Shown here one piece after another: positions 1 to 8,541 of a DNA stretch of 36,992 nt. A model generated the notes under the pieces. The model saw only the letters and a program-made list of their open reading frames with translations, was not told where the DNA came from and did no database searches. The stretch spans positions 1 through 36,992 of the forward strand of contig URJQ01000009.1 of NCBI GenBank assembly GCA_900548195.1, read 5' to 3'. Origin of the DNA: an uncultured Prevotella sp. Lineage in GTDB: Bacteria > Bacteroidota > Bacteroidia > Bacteroidales > Bacteroidaceae. The first letter of the stretch is position 1. Each line of letters opens with the position of its first letter. Made by a program: the position numbers and the translations under genes.

Positions 1-272
1 ATGCATGCATATAGCAGATGTATGTGGATGAACCTCCGAAGGATGGTAATATTCCTGATTTCAACATTTCAAAGATCGATATTTGCCCTTTTCGGGTCTG
101 TCAGAGAAGCTTTCGGCTCTTTCATGGCAATTTCTCGAAAGGTATTCACCTGCGAAGCCGATTGCTATGTTTCACTCAGCATGACCACACTGATCATGCT
201 GGATTCAAAATATGCCCCCTTTTTAAAGTGGGCTCAGTAAACAACCAAACCACAAAACAAACAATCCTCTCC
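1..272. other. left edge, no supportable gene
   Basis: I see no convincing gene here. The open frames on the plus strand (1-240 and 18-368) resemble no family I know and run into the antisense of the next lipoprotein gene. One clear structure is a perfect 8-bp inverted repeat, CAGCATGA at 177-184 and TCATGCTG at 194-201, followed by a second weaker hairpin around 213-232. The stretch could be the remnant of a gene that lies mostly outside the window, but I cannot name it. Confidence 0.4.
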
Positions 273-743
273 TTAGAATTTTCTGAATCTGATTCTGATT
301 CCTTCCTTGCTTTCGAGTATCATCCATTCGCTGGAAAGGCGGAGAATGCGGAAGGAGGAGGAGAGTGAAGGGATGCCGTAAGGAAGAAGCAGGGTGGAGT
401 CGGTGAGAGGGGTGTCCATGCCGTCAGGGTCGGTGATGGTGGCTTTATATTTGACTGGGTCGTATAGGTGCAAGGTGTCACCATCATGCTTGAAGCGCAA
501 GAGGATGGTGGTGGAAGCGCCGGTGTAGTCGGATGTCTTGAGCAGTTTTGCCTGAAAAGACCAGAAACGACGTGAGGGAACCATATTGACAGTCTTGCCT
601 TCGGCGATGGAGTCGATGGTGTGCATCTGCCAGAAACCGTCCAGCTGTCCGTTGCTGTGCGTCTCCATCTCGCAGGATGCTATGCTAAGTGTGAGGACTG
701 CCATGAGGATGGCGAGAAGAGGGGTGTGAAACTTTATCTGCAT
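273..743 (-). CDS. small lipoprotein, lipocalin-like (DUF4847-type)
   Basis: A 156-residue predicted lipoprotein. From the ATG at 743 it starts with a short positively charged stretch, a hydrophobic core and the lipobox I-A-S-C with Cys24 as the probable lipidated residue, so it should be exported and anchored in an outer or inner membrane. The mature part is short, begins with a DGFW-type segment and ends in alternating hydrophobic strands (MILESKEGIRIRFRKF), which fits the small beta-barrel lipocalin-like lipoproteins of Bacteroidota (DUF4847 type). The family assignment is from general resemblance. Its start overlaps the last 10 bases of the upstream Wzi-family gene on the same strand, so the two are probably co-translated. 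An in-frame ATG at 758 would add five residues (MERFI) before the signal peptide and is less likely. Specific function is unknown. Confidence 0.75.
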   Translation of the reverse strand: MQIKFHTPLLAILMAVLTLSIASCEMETHSNGQLDGFWQMHTIDSIAEGKTVNMVPSRRFWSFQAKLLKTSDYTGASTTILLRFKHDGDTLHLYDPVKYKATITDPDGMDTPLTDSTLLLPYGIPSLSSSFRILRLSSEWMILESKEGIRIRFRKF

Positions 744-2245
744 AATAAACCTTTCCAAATAATACTAAACTGTGCACCTGTATTGTCACCGAGGAGCATG
801 CCCCTATCTGTACCAACTGTGGCGCGGAGGGTGATGTCGCGGAGTGATTTGGGGAGAGTATATTCCGCTTCTGCCATAAGACTGACGTTACGTTGCACGT
901 CGAGGAATGGATTGGAATAAGTGCCCCAGCTCTTTTGCCATGTGGCGAAGAAGCGATAAGAAAGCAACGGCAGCGGACTGCCAGCAAAGGCTATGTGGAT
1001 AGCCTTGAAGCGGTTGGACGTGGTGATGAGGGCATGGCCGTCATAGAGTGGTGCACGATAGAGTGGGTTTCCGTTAATCTGTCCCCAGTGTGACCAACTG
1101 CCATACGTGCCGTGGTTGAGATAGTTGTCTGTACCACCGATATGGTCGGGGATATACATGCTGTGGTCGTGATAGATAGGTCCGCTCTGATAGCGGCTGC
1201 AGATATATTCCACTACGATATGGTGGAGGGGCTGGAAGCGTTTGAGATGCACCTCCATGCCAATGAGGATGTCGCGAAGAGGATAGAGCAGTACGCGGTG
1301 TCGCTTACGCTTGTCCCATTCATCCCCTTTGCCATAGCCGTCGAAGTCCATCATAAAGAGTTGTGAGTCATCCTCGAAATAATGGTCAGCATAGGCGGAG
1401 AGGGCATAGGAAGGGCGGTCGTAGTTGATGCGCATAAGCCATGATCCGAGCATATTACCTTCGGCGGAGCGATAGTTGCCGCTCTCTTTATCGTTCTTTC
1501 CGCCATAGATGGCTTTGAAGAAAGCCTTCGGACTCTTGTCGTGCCTTACGACAGTGCCGTCGGCATAATATGTGGAGCCGCCAAACTGTGTCGCCATTTC
1601 GAGACCTACCTCGATGGTGAGTGGACGGTCGGGCTTGCCGAAGCGCAGGAAACCAGACTTATGATGTACGAGGACGTCTTTTAGGTATCTATTGCTTTCC
1701 ATGCGTTCCTGGAAATGTCCGTCTGTCTGCATACCATAGAAGAAATGTCCCTTGAAGCCCATCCATCCATGTAAGAAGGGCACGTAATCGTCGAAGGCGA
1801 GGCGTATGCCCGGCAGAGGTCGGGCGTTAATGCCAAGGGCTTGACTACCTGTGGTGAGGGACTGCGGTTTGAGATTGAGCGGTTCCTCACGCTGTCCGAT
1901 GGTGAGTGATGCTTTACGGTAGCGTATCTTGAGATACAGTTGCTGGAGGAGTACGTCGCTGGAGAAATGATTAGCTGCGGCGACGTCAGCAGCATAGCCA
2001 ACTCCCCAGATACGGGAAGAATCGCAGTGGAGCGGACGCTCTGCCTTGACTCGGACGAAGCCATTGGTGGAGCTAAGGGAACTCATGCCGTAGCGATTGG
2101 CATTGAGCCACAGCGGGGTGGTGCCGTCGGAGAACGATGACTGCATCTCCACTGTGCCCTCGATATGCTCGAATGGCTTTTGCGCCTTGATTGCTTGGAA
2201 GGGCAGGAGAAGGGCGAGTGCAAGGAAGAGGGGGGCGTAATTCAT
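734..2245 (-). CDS. capsule assembly Wzi-family outer-membrane protein
   Basis: A 503-residue exported protein. Residues 1-21 form a signal peptide (MNYAPLFLALALLLPF, cleavage after IKAQ). The rest is rich in alternating aromatic/polar strands with many Tyr, Trp and Gly, as expected of an outer-membrane beta-barrel, and matches in style and length the Bacteroidota proteins annotated as capsule assembly Wzi family. Wzi in Enterobacteria is an outer-membrane lectin that helps hold capsule to the cell surface; in Bacteroidota the role has been inferred, not shown. No other capsule or glycosyltransferase gene is in the window, so context does not support a capsule locus. The gene is followed with overlap by a small lipoprotein gene. 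The upstream spacer towards proS is filled with repeats, and no clear promoter was identified in it. Confidence 0.8.
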   Translation of the reverse strand: MNYAPLFLALALLLPFQAIKAQKPFEHIEGTVEMQSSFSDGTTPLWLNANRYGMSSLSSTNGFVRVKAERPLHCDSSRIWGVGYAADVAAANHFSSDVLLQQLYLKIRYRKASLTIGQREEPLNLKPQSLTTGSQALGINARPLPGIRLAFDDYVPFLHGWMGFKGHFFYGMQTDGHFQERMESNRYLKDVLVHHKSGFLRFGKPDRPLTIEVGLEMATQFGGSTYYADGTVVRHDKSPKAFFKAIYGGKNDKESGNYRSAEGNMLGSWLMRINYDRPSYALSAYADHYFEDDSQLFMMDFDGYGKGDEWDKRKRHRVLLYPLRDILIGMEVHLKRFQPLHHIVVEYICSRYQSGPIYHDHSMYIPDHIGGTDNYLNHGTYGSWSHWGQINGNPLYRAPLYDGHALITTSNRFKAIHIAFAGSPLPLLSYRFFATWQKSWGTYSNPFLDVQRNVSLMAEAEYTLPKSLRDITLRATVGTDRGMLLGDNTGAQFSIIWKGLLCR

Positions 2246-2261
2246 TCTTTTAGTTAAGAGA

Positions 2262-2320
2262 GAAAAGTGAAAAGTGAAAAATGAAGAGTGAAAAATCGCG
2301 CTGACGCGGTTATTAAATGA
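2262..2320. repeat. composite intergenic repeat module, copy 1
   Basis: Upstream of the Wzi-family gene there is a run of GTGAAAA-like heptamers (2262-2293), then the hairpin AATCGCG-CTGA-CGCGGTT (2294-2311, one G-U pair), then TATTAAATGAAGAAT. The same order of parts recurs at 12391-12476 near hisG. It encodes nothing visible. It runs directly into a GAAGAAT-type inverted-repeat element. Confidence 0.7.
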
Positions 2321-2322
2321 AG

Positions 2323-2397
2323 AATGAAGAATGGGGGAGTTCGTATTCTATGCTTGAGAAAACCGCAAGCAGGAAAACGTAATCCCTATTCTTCATT
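2323..2397. repeat. GAAGAAT-type inverted-repeat element, copy 1
   Basis: A ~75 bp element. The left arm begins AATGAAGAATGGGGGAG at 2323; the right arm, 2378-2397, is its imperfect inverse (CGTAATCCCTATTCTTCATT). The 19 bases at 2376-2394 occur exactly, inverted, at 12495-12513 in copy 3. It lies between the 3' end of proS and the 5' side of the Wzi-family gene and has no open frame of its own. When transcribed it would fold into a long imperfect hairpin, so it may act in transcript ending or stability; that role is inference. Confidence 0.7.
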
Positions 2398-2401
2398 ATT
2401 C

Positions 2402-2452
2402 ATTCAGAAGAGTTCTTCATTCAGAAGAGTTCTTTATTCAGAATGTCTCTTA
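2402..2452. repeat. 17-bp tandem repeat abutting the proS stop codon
   Basis: Three units of 17 bp: ATTCAGAAGAGTTCTTC (2402-2418), the same with a final T (2419-2435), and a diverged third unit (2436-2452) that contains the proS stop codon. The array therefore appears to have grown outward from the end of the gene. Confidence 0.75.
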
Positions 2453-3928
2453 GTAGCTACGAGCGATAAGCACGCGGCACTTAGATGGCTTACCAGAAAC
2501 CATGTCGATGCCTGGTGTCTGCTCAAAGGCAAAAGGAACGCAGCGGATAGTAGCCTGTGTATCTTCCTTAATCTTTGCCTCGGTCTCGGCGGTGCCGTCC
2601 CAGTGGCAGAGGAAGAAACCACCATCCTTCACCCTCTGCTTGAACTCCTCATAATCGTCGCACTCATAGATATGAGCATCACGGAAGGAGCGAGCCTTCT
2701 CGAAGATATTATCCTGGATGTCGTCAAGCAGATTCTTCACGTAATCGACTATGCCCTCGAAAGGAACGGTCTCCTTCTCCAGAGTATCGCGGCGCATTAC
2801 TTCTACAGTGCCGTTTTCAAGGTCACGACCACCCATCACGAGGCGTACTGGCACACCCTTGAGCTCATAGTCAGCAAACTTGAAGCCTGGGCGCTTATTG
2901 TCGGAGTCATCAAACTTTACGCTGATGCCGAGCTGGCGGAGACTGTCGATGACTGGCTTCATTGCCTCAGAGACAGCAGCTATCTGGTCAGCCTTGCCAA
3001 TAGGGATGATTACAACCTGGATAGGAGCGAGACGTGGAGGGAGCACGAGACCATTATCGTCAGAGTGGGTCATGATGAGAGCACCGATGAGACGTGTGCT
3101 GACGCCCCAAGAAGTAGCCCATACGTATTCTGGCTTGTTCTCCTTATTAAGATAGGTGACATCGAAAGCCTTTGCAAAGTTTTGTCCCAAGAAGTGGGAT
3201 GTACCGCTCTGAAGAGCCTTGCCATCCTGCATCATAGCCTCGATGGTGTATGTGTCGAGAGCACCGGCAAAGCGCTCTGTCTCACTCTTTACACCCTGCA
3301 TCACAGGTACTGCCATCCATTTTTCAGCAAACTCAGCATAGACCTTAAGCATCAACTGTGCTTCCTTCTCTGCCTCCTCACGAGTGGCGTGAGCAGTGTG
3401 ACCCTCCTGCCAGAGAAACTCGGAAGTGCGGAGGAAAGGACGTGTGCGCATCTCCCATCGCATCACGTTACACCACTGATTGCACATGAGAGGCAGATCG
3501 CGCCATGACTGAATCCAATTCTTATATGTATTCCATATGATGGTCTCTGAAGTAGGGCGGATGATGAGTTCCTCTTCGAGCTTGGCGTTAGGGTCCACCA
3601 CAACGCCGTCGCCAGTTTCATTGGTCTTGAGACGATAGTGGGTCACCACAGCGCACTCCTTAGCGAAGCCTTCCACATGCTCAGCCTCGCGAGAGAGGAA
3701 AGACTTAGGGATGAGGAGAGGGAAATATGCGTTTTGCACTCCAGTCTCCTTGAACATCAGGTCGAGCTGATGCTGCATCTTCTCCCAGATGGCGTAGCCA
3801 TAAGGCTTGATAACCATACATCCTCTCACTGCAGACTGCTCAGCGAGATCCGCTTTGTTGATGAGATCATTGTACCACTGACTGTAATTGTCAGCGCGTT
3901 TAGTCAATTCTTTAAGTTCTTTTGCCAT
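2450..3928 (-). CDS. proS: prolyl-tRNA synthetase
   Basis: Class II aminoacyl-tRNA synthetase that charges tRNA-Pro with proline in the cytoplasm. At 492 residues it is the shorter archaeal/eukaryotic-type ProS, which lacks the large editing insertion of the E. coli enzyme; this type is normal in Bacteroidota. Visible landmarks are the N-terminal GCMVIKPYGYAIWEKMQ segment, the class II motif 2 region (RPTSETIIW ... CNVMRWE), the proline-site stretch SGTSHFLGQNF, motif 3 (WGVSTRLIGALIMTHSDDNG ... PP) followed by the anticodon-binding domain (QVVIIPI), and a C-terminal zinc-domain-like tail ending CRVLIARSY. The start MAKELKELTKRA is typical of the family. It stands alone; a TATTTTTG promoter element lies about 40 bp upstream. 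A large open frame on the opposite strand (2324-3508) is a shadow of this gene. Confidence 0.97.
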   Translation of the reverse strand: MAKELKELTKRADNYSQWYNDLINKADLAEQSAVRGCMVIKPYGYAIWEKMQHQLDLMFKETGVQNAYFPLLIPKSFLSREAEHVEGFAKECAVVTHYRLKTNETGDGVVVDPNAKLEEELIIRPTSETIIWNTYKNWIQSWRDLPLMCNQWCNVMRWEMRTRPFLRTSEFLWQEGHTAHATREEAEKEAQLMLKVYAEFAEKWMAVPVMQGVKSETERFAGALDTYTIEAMMQDGKALQSGTSHFLGQNFAKAFDVTYLNKENKPEYVWATSWGVSTRLIGALIMTHSDDNGLVLPPRLAPIQVVIIPIGKADQIAAVSEAMKPVIDSLRQLGISVKFDDSDNKRPGFKFADYELKGVPVRLVMGGRDLENGTVEVMRRDTLEKETVPFEGIVDYVKNLLDDIQDNIFEKARSFRDAHIYECDDYEEFKQRVKDGGFFLCHWDGTAETEAKIKEDTQATIRCVPFAFEQTPGIDMVSGKPSKCRVLIARSY

Positions 3929-3968
3929 ATTTAGTATGAATTTTATATGCTAATGCCAAATTTGCCTG

Positions 3969-3976
3969 CAAAAATA
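3969..3976 (-). promoter_or_regulatory. probable proS promoter -7 element
   Basis: On the minus strand this reads TATTTTTG followed by CAGG, matching the Bacteroidota TAnnTTTG element, 41 bp before the proS ATG. I see no good TTTG at the expected upstream distance, so confidence is moderate. Confidence 0.5.
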
Positions 3977-4016
3977 CAAAAAAATGTTGGAAAATAGTGA
4001 TACTTTCATGTTTTTG

Positions 4017-4047
4017 TTTGGAGTTTGTGGAAAAATGATTAACTTTG
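4017..4047 (+). promoter_or_regulatory. promoter of the OmpA-family lipoprotein
   Basis: TTTG at 4017-4020, a 19-bp spacer, then TAACTTTG at 4040-4047: an exact Bacteroidota housekeeping promoter. The start codon follows 61 bp later, after an A/T-rich leader. Confidence 0.8.
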
Positions 4048-4108
4048 TCGTCAGTTTTGGTAAAAAGAATCGTATTTTTTAACTTTTAATTTATTTATAA
4101 ATAGAATT

Positions 4109-4807
4109 ATGAAAAAGTTTAAGTTTGGAGCAATTGCAGTATGTCTCTGCATGCTCATCTCAAGTTGTGGTACTAATACAGGTAACGGCGCTATCATCGG
4201 TGCAGGTGGCGGTGCAGTGCTCGGCGCAATAGCAGGACGTCTCCTCGGAGGTAACGCAAAGGGAACAGCAATCGGTGCAGCAGTAGGCGCTACAGTAGGT
4301 GGTGGCACAGGTGCTCTCATCGGCAAGCACATGGACAAGAAGAAGGCAGCGGCAGAGGCAGCAGCCGCAGCAGCTAATGCTAACCTCTCAGAGATTACTG
4401 ACGCTAACGGTCTGAAGGGATATAAGTTTGAGTTCAACGAGCAGGGCATTCGCTTCGCTACAAATAAGGCTGACCTCAACGATGCTGCAAAGAACAATAT
4501 CGCATCTGTGGCACAGTTCCTCAAGAACAATACTGACTGTGACGTAACAGTGGTAGGTCACACCGACAGCACTGGTTCTGACGCTATCAACAACCCTCTC
4601 TCTGAAAAGCGTGCGCAGAGCGTGAGCAACTATATGAAGATGCTCGGTGTATCATCTTCACAGGTCAAGAATGTTATGGGCATGGGTTCTACAGTGCCTG
4701 AGGCAGACAACTCTACAGCTGCTGGTCGCTCTAAGAATCGTCGCGTAGAGGTTTACGTTTACGCTAACGCTGAGACTATCAAGGCTGCTGAGAAGGGACA
4801 GTTGTAA
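4109..4807 (+). CDS. OmpA-family lipoprotein with glycine-zipper domain
   Basis: A 232-residue envelope protein. Residues 1-19 are a lipoprotein signal (MKKFKFGAIAVCLCMLISS) with Cys20 as the lipidated residue. Residues ~25-75 are a glycine zipper of alternating Gly and Ala/Ile (GAIIGAGGGAVLGAIAGRLL and a second half), which usually packs in or against membrane. After an Ala/Lys-rich linker, residues ~100-225 form an OmpA C-terminal domain that binds peptidoglycan: VVGHTDSTGSDAIN, then LSEKRAQSV and the closing GRSKNRRVEVYV, which carries the conserved Asp and Arg used to bind diaminopimelate. The layout is that of YiaD-like proteins, which tether outer membrane to cell wall. It has its own strong promoter and no operon partners. 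Confidence 0.92.
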   Translation: MKKFKFGAIAVCLCMLISSCGTNTGNGAIIGAGGGAVLGAIAGRLLGGNAKGTAIGAAVGATVGGGTGALIGKHMDKKKAAAEAAAAAANANLSEITDANGLKGYKFEFNEQGIRFATNKADLNDAAKNNIASVAQFLKNNTDCDVTVVGHTDSTGSDAINNPLSEKRAQSVSNYMKMLGVSSSQVKNVMGMGSTVPEADNSTAAGRSKNRRVEVYVYANAETIKAAEKGQL

Positions 4808-4889
4808 TATTGTTGTTCGGTTGTCTGCTTGCTTGATGGTAACCCAATAGTAAAATGCTGTTGGCATCTGTGACAAGTCCACGAAACAC

Positions 4890-5029
4890 GAAAACATATC
4901 AATAGATAAAAAAAGGTTATTGGTTTTTGGTTATTGGTTATGGGGCTAAGTCTCTATAGTCGTAACCTACCAAACACCAACAATCTACAATCCAACACCA
5001 ACAACCCATCATTCTCTATTGATGTTTTC
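4890..5029. repeat. nested inverted-repeat elements before mtgA
   Basis: An outer inverted repeat, GAAAACATATCAATAGA (4890-4906) against TCTATTGATGTTTTC (5015-5029, matching except for a 2-base gap), encloses an inner imperfect inverted repeat made of GGTTATTGG-type words (4915-4945) and CCAACA/CAACCC-type words (about 4961-5007). The outer arms use the same word (AACATCAATAGATAAA) that makes the terminator at 36774-36919. The inner part is related to the element at 5821-5922. No gene is visible between 4808 and 5067. Confidence 0.65.
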
Positions 5030-5067
5030 TTTTCAAAGCAGTAAGACAACAATTTAACTATATTTCT

Positions 5068-5751
5068 GTGAGACTTTTTATAAAGATAATACGATGGATA
5101 GTGGTGGCATTCTTTGCCTCCACTATTCTTGTTGTAGTGGCTTACCGTTTCTTCCCTGTTTATGTCACACCGCTGATGTTTATCCGCCTTGGCGAGCAGA
5201 TGGTATCGGACGAATATGAAGTAAGGCTACATCATACTTGGGTGCCTCTCGACGAGATGTCCAAATATATGCCTGTGGCAGTGATGGCGAGCGAAGATCA
5301 GCGCTTCCTGATGCACCACGGCTTTGACTTCAACGCAATACAGAAAGCGGTGAAGCACAATAAGAAAGGGGGAACGAAGCATGGTGCAAGCACCATCACC
5401 CAGCAGACGGCTAAGAACGTATTCCTCTGGCCGGGCAGATCATGGATAAGAAAAGGCTTCGAGATGTATTTCACAGTCCTGATAGAAGCCCTGTGGGGCA
5501 AAGAGAGGATTATGGAAGTGTATCTCAACTCGATAGAAATGGGCAACGGATTATATGGAGCGCAGGCTTGTGCAGAGTATAACTTTGGCAAAGACGCAAA
5601 AGACCTCACCCGCGGTGAGTGCGCACAGATAGCTGCCACACTGCCTAACCCACGCAAATTCTCCAGTGCGAATCCTTCGCCATATATGAAGAAACGACGC
5701 GCTCAGATAGAGCATCAGATGAAGTTTGTGGACTTGTTTAAGGCTAAGTAA
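5068..5751 (+). CDS. mtgA: monofunctional peptidoglycan transglycosylase
   Basis: A GT51 glycosyltransferase that polymerises lipid II into glycan strands at the outer face of the inner membrane. The 227 residues comprise an N-terminal transmembrane anchor (~7-28) and a single GT51 domain with its signature motifs: ASEDQRFLMHHGFD with catalytic Glu76, then HGASTITQQTAKN, then KERIMEVYLNSIEMGNGLYG with the second conserved Glu, then ATLPNPRKFSSANPS. There is no transpeptidase domain, so it is the monofunctional MtgA type and not a class A PBP. The frame begins with GTG at 5068; no ATG lies upstream within the frame near the anchor, so GTG is the likely start. It stands alone between two repeat-filled gaps. 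Confidence 0.93.
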   Translation: MRLFIKIIRWIVVAFFASTILVVVAYRFFPVYVTPLMFIRLGEQMVSDEYEVRLHHTWVPLDEMSKYMPVAVMASEDQRFLMHHGFDFNAIQKAVKHNKKGGTKHGASTITQQTAKNVFLWPGRSWIRKGFEMYFTVLIEALWGKERIMEVYLNSIEMGNGLYGAQACAEYNFGKDAKDLTRGECAQIAATLPNPRKFSSANPSPYMKKRRAQIEHQMKFVDLFKAK

Positions 5752-5820
5752 ATGCCAGGGAGACAATATATTGATGATGTCCTTGCTCGTATTTGGAATT
5801 AAATATCAATAAATGAATTG

Positions 5821-5922
5821 GGTTGTTGGTTTTTGGTCGTTGGTTTTTGGTTAGAATGTGTATGCCTCTTGCAGGTTTATTTCACTATAATACCCATAAC
5901 CCACGACCAATAACCAACAACC
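5821..5922. repeat. GGTTGTTGG-type inverted-repeat element
   Basis: A 102-bp element with 30-bp terminal inverted repeats: 5821-5850 begins GGTTGTTGGTTTTTGGTCGT and 5893-5922 is its inverse, matching at 26 of 30 positions. The 42-bp centre has no gene. It lies between mtgA and the helicase gene, 50 bp before the helicase start codon, and is related to the inner element at 4915-5007. I see no clear target duplication. Confidence 0.7.
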
Positions 5923-5972
5923 TATAACTCTCAACCAAATTCTCCATCCCCCAGTAATCGACAATCAACGAA

Positions 5973-8525
5973 ATGAAAAATATAGATAATTTGCCAGAAA
6001 ACCACTCTTCATCCACATCAGAAAGACCTGAGACAGCAGAGGCACTTTGGGAATCACTCTCAAAGCAGCTCAATCCTGCCCAACTGCAAGCTGTGGAATA
6101 CATAGATGGGGCTTCGCTCGTCATTGCTGGTGCTGGTTCTGGAAAGACGAGAGTGCTCACATACAAGATAGCATATCTCCTCACGCAAGGCTACAAACCG
6201 TGGGAGATAATGGCGCTCACGTTTACTAATAAAGCCGCCAACGAGATGAAAGAGCGTATTTCGCGCCTCGTGGGAGAGTCGGCTTATTCGTTACAGATGG
6301 GCACGTTTCACAGCGTATTCTCCAGAATACTCAGAAGGGAAGCATCGCTTATAGGCTACGATTCCAATTTCACCATCTATGATGAGGCCGACTCCAGGTC
6401 GCTTTGCAAGAATATCGTCAAGACTCTTGGACTTGATGATAAAATATATAAGCCAGCAGAGGTGCACAATCGTATCTCAATGGCTAAGAATAAGTTGATT
6501 CTGCCAGCACAATATGCTGAGAATACTAATATTATGGTGCGCGACCGACAGTCGAATATGGACCGTATGTCAGCCATTTATTCTATGTATGTGGATAATT
6601 GTCGCAAGAGCAACGCAATGGATTTCGACGATCTCTTGGTATATACCTTCCGCCTCTTCCACGACAATCCGGAGGTAAGGGATAAATACAGGGAGCGTTA
6701 CCGCTTCGTGCTTGTGGATGAGTATCAGGACACCAACTACGTTCAGCAGCAGATAGTGTGGCAACTGACCGGCGGTCATCAGCACGTATGCGTGGTGGGA
6801 GACGATGCACAGAGTATCTATGGATTTCGTGGAGCTAATATCGACAATATCCTCGACTTCCAAGAGCAGTATGATGGAAGTCGTATGTTCAAATTGGAGC
6901 AAAACTATCGCTCGACTCAGAATATCGTCAAGGCGGCTAATAGCCTGATAAAGCACAACTGCCGACAGATAGAAAAAGACGTGTTTAGCCAAAATTCGGA
7001 AGGAGAGAAACTGCGCCTCAGAGTGCTCTCAAGCGATAAAGAAGAAGCTATTAGCATCTGCAAGGACATCAAACGCGCCGTGAAAAGCGAAGGAAAGCAT
7101 TACTCTGACTTCGCCATCCTTTACCGAACAAACTATCAGAGCCGTACTTTCGAGGAGCAGATGCTCAAGGATAATATACCTTATAAGATATATGGAGGCA
7201 TGAGCTTCTATCAGCGTAAGGAGATAAAGGACGTGATAGCCTATTTCAGACTTGTGGTAAACCATCACGATGAAGAGGCTTTCCGAAGGATAATCAATTA
7301 TCCTGCGAGAGGAATCGGTGACACTACGGTGAATAAAATCGTGGCTGGAGCACAGGAAAGGAATGTCAGCCTATGGACCGTGGCGCAGAATCCATTAGCT
7401 TACGGAGTGGAGATAAACAAGGGAACGATAAACAAACTCAGCCTTTTCTGCCAGATGATAGAAGTTTTTTTGCAGCGTCTAAATACTGATAATGCTTATG
7501 AACTCGGTAAGGACATCATCAAGATGAGCGGAATAACGGCTGATATATACAGCGGAACGAATGCTGACGACACTTCACGACAGGAAAATCTGGAGGAATT
7601 GGTCAACTCCATGCAGGACTTCGTGGAGGATGGACGCGAGGAAGAATTGCCAGTGGGGCTTACAGACTTCCTGCAGGACGTCTCGCTCATGACTGATCGC
7701 CAGACTGGCGACGATGATGATAATGATAAAGTGTCGATGATGACCATACATAGCGCAAAGGGACTGGAGTTTCCTATTGTCTATGTGGTGGGAATGGAGG
7801 AGAATATCTTCCCTTCGCCTATGTGTACAGACTCCATGCGACTGCTGGAAGAAGAGCGACGCCTCTTCTATGTGGCAATCACGAGAGCGGAAAATTCTTG
7901 CGTGCTGACTTGTGCTAAGACGCGTTTCAGATACGGAAGAATGGAGTTTGACGCGCCAAGTCGCTTCCTCAAGGATATAGACCCAAGGCTTATAGAGATG
8001 GATTCCAATTCGTCAGAGATAGGTTCGTACGGCAGAAACAACAGGAAAAACTATGGGTCTTCCTCTTCTTCAAGATATTCTAACGGCAGGATGCAAAACT
8101 CTCATCCAGTTGCTTCACAGTTTATGGCAGACCCAAAGCCGAAGGTTACGGAAGGCAGAAAGGCAGAGACACCTGTCAATCCTTTCAGCCCTGCCTTTGA
8201 ACGTGAATTGGAAGCGCGTGGAGGCAATCTACGTAAGGTGCGTGAGGCTTTGTCGGTGGGAACGAATCGTAGCAGCATGCTTCGTGGAAGTAGCACAATG
8301 GATGCGCCTTCCGCTTCATCAAAACGCAGTTCTGTCACTTCCAGCGCTCCTGCAAACATCCCAACGCTTTCTATAGGAGACAAGATAGAGCACAATCGTT
8401 TCGGTGTAGGCGTCGTCACAGATCTCTCTGGCGAAGGTCCTTCTGCAAAGGCAACGGTGGATTTCCAGAATGCTGGAACTAAGCAGTTGTTGCTGAAATT
8501 TGCAAAGATTGTGGTTCTTTCATAA
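5973..8525 (+). CDS. UvrD/PcrA-type superfamily 1 DNA helicase
   Basis: A complete 850-residue SF1A helicase that unwinds DNA 3'-5' using ATP, acting in repair and in clearing stalled forks or proteins from DNA. In order: a Q-motif-like LNPAQLQAV (33-41), Walker A AGAGSGKT (52-59), the TFTNKAANEM motif Ia region (83-92), Walker B DEYQDTN (249-255), motif III VVGDDAQSIYGFRGA (274-288), motif IV EQNYRST, motif V MTIHSAKGLEFPIVYVVGMEE, and motif VI VAITRAE. Residues ~675-790 are low-complexity and rich in Ser, Arg and Asn. The tail (IPTLSIGDKIEHNRFGVGVV ...) is the small Tudor-like domain that PcrA/UvrD use to contact RNA polymerase or partners. The gene is convergent with hisC; the gap between them holds an inverted-repeat element and a tandem array. 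Confidence 0.95.
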   Translation: MKNIDNLPENHSSSTSERPETAEALWESLSKQLNPAQLQAVEYIDGASLVIAGAGSGKTRVLTYKIAYLLTQGYKPWEIMALTFTNKAANEMKERISRLVGESAYSLQMGTFHSVFSRILRREASLIGYDSNFTIYDEADSRSLCKNIVKTLGLDDKIYKPAEVHNRISMAKNKLILPAQYAENTNIMVRDRQSNMDRMSAIYSMYVDNCRKSNAMDFDDLLVYTFRLFHDNPEVRDKYRERYRFVLVDEYQDTNYVQQQIVWQLTGGHQHVCVVGDDAQSIYGFRGANIDNILDFQEQYDGSRMFKLEQNYRSTQNIVKAANSLIKHNCRQIEKDVFSQNSEGEKLRLRVLSSDKEEAISICKDIKRAVKSEGKHYSDFAILYRTNYQSRTFEEQMLKDNIPYKIYGGMSFYQRKEIKDVIAYFRLVVNHHDEEAFRRIINYPARGIGDTTVNKIVAGAQERNVSLWTVAQNPLAYGVEINKGTINKLSLFCQMIEVFLQRLNTDNAYELGKDIIKMSGITADIYSGTNADDTSRQENLEELVNSMQDFVEDGREEELPVGLTDFLQDVSLMTDRQTGDDDDNDKVSMMTIHSAKGLEFPIVYVVGMEENIFPSPMCTDSMRLLEEERRLFYVAITRAENSCVLTCAKTRFRYGRMEFDAPSRFLKDIDPRLIEMDSNSSEIGSYGRNNRKNYGSSSSSRYSNGRMQNSHPVASQFMADPKPKVTEGRKAETPVNPFSPAFERELEARGGNLRKVREALSVGTNRSSMLRGSSTMDAPSASSKRSSVTSSAPANIPTLSIGDKIEHNRFGVGVVTDLSGEGPSAKATVDFQNAGTKQLLLKFAKIVVLS

Positions 8526-8541
8526 ATGAAGAAAATATAAA

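Noticed and set aside
1..240. 79-codon frame at the left edge
   Set aside because: No homology I can recognise and no promoter visible; it could be a fragment, but I cannot support it as a gene.
734..2245. capsule biosynthesis locus
   Set aside because: Only a Wzi-family protein is present; no glycosyltransferase, flippase, polymerase or export gene is nearby.
2324..3508. 394-codon open frame on the plus strand
   Set aside because: It lies almost wholly antisense to proS, whose family motifs are certain, and its translation resembles no protein; a shadow of biased codon use.
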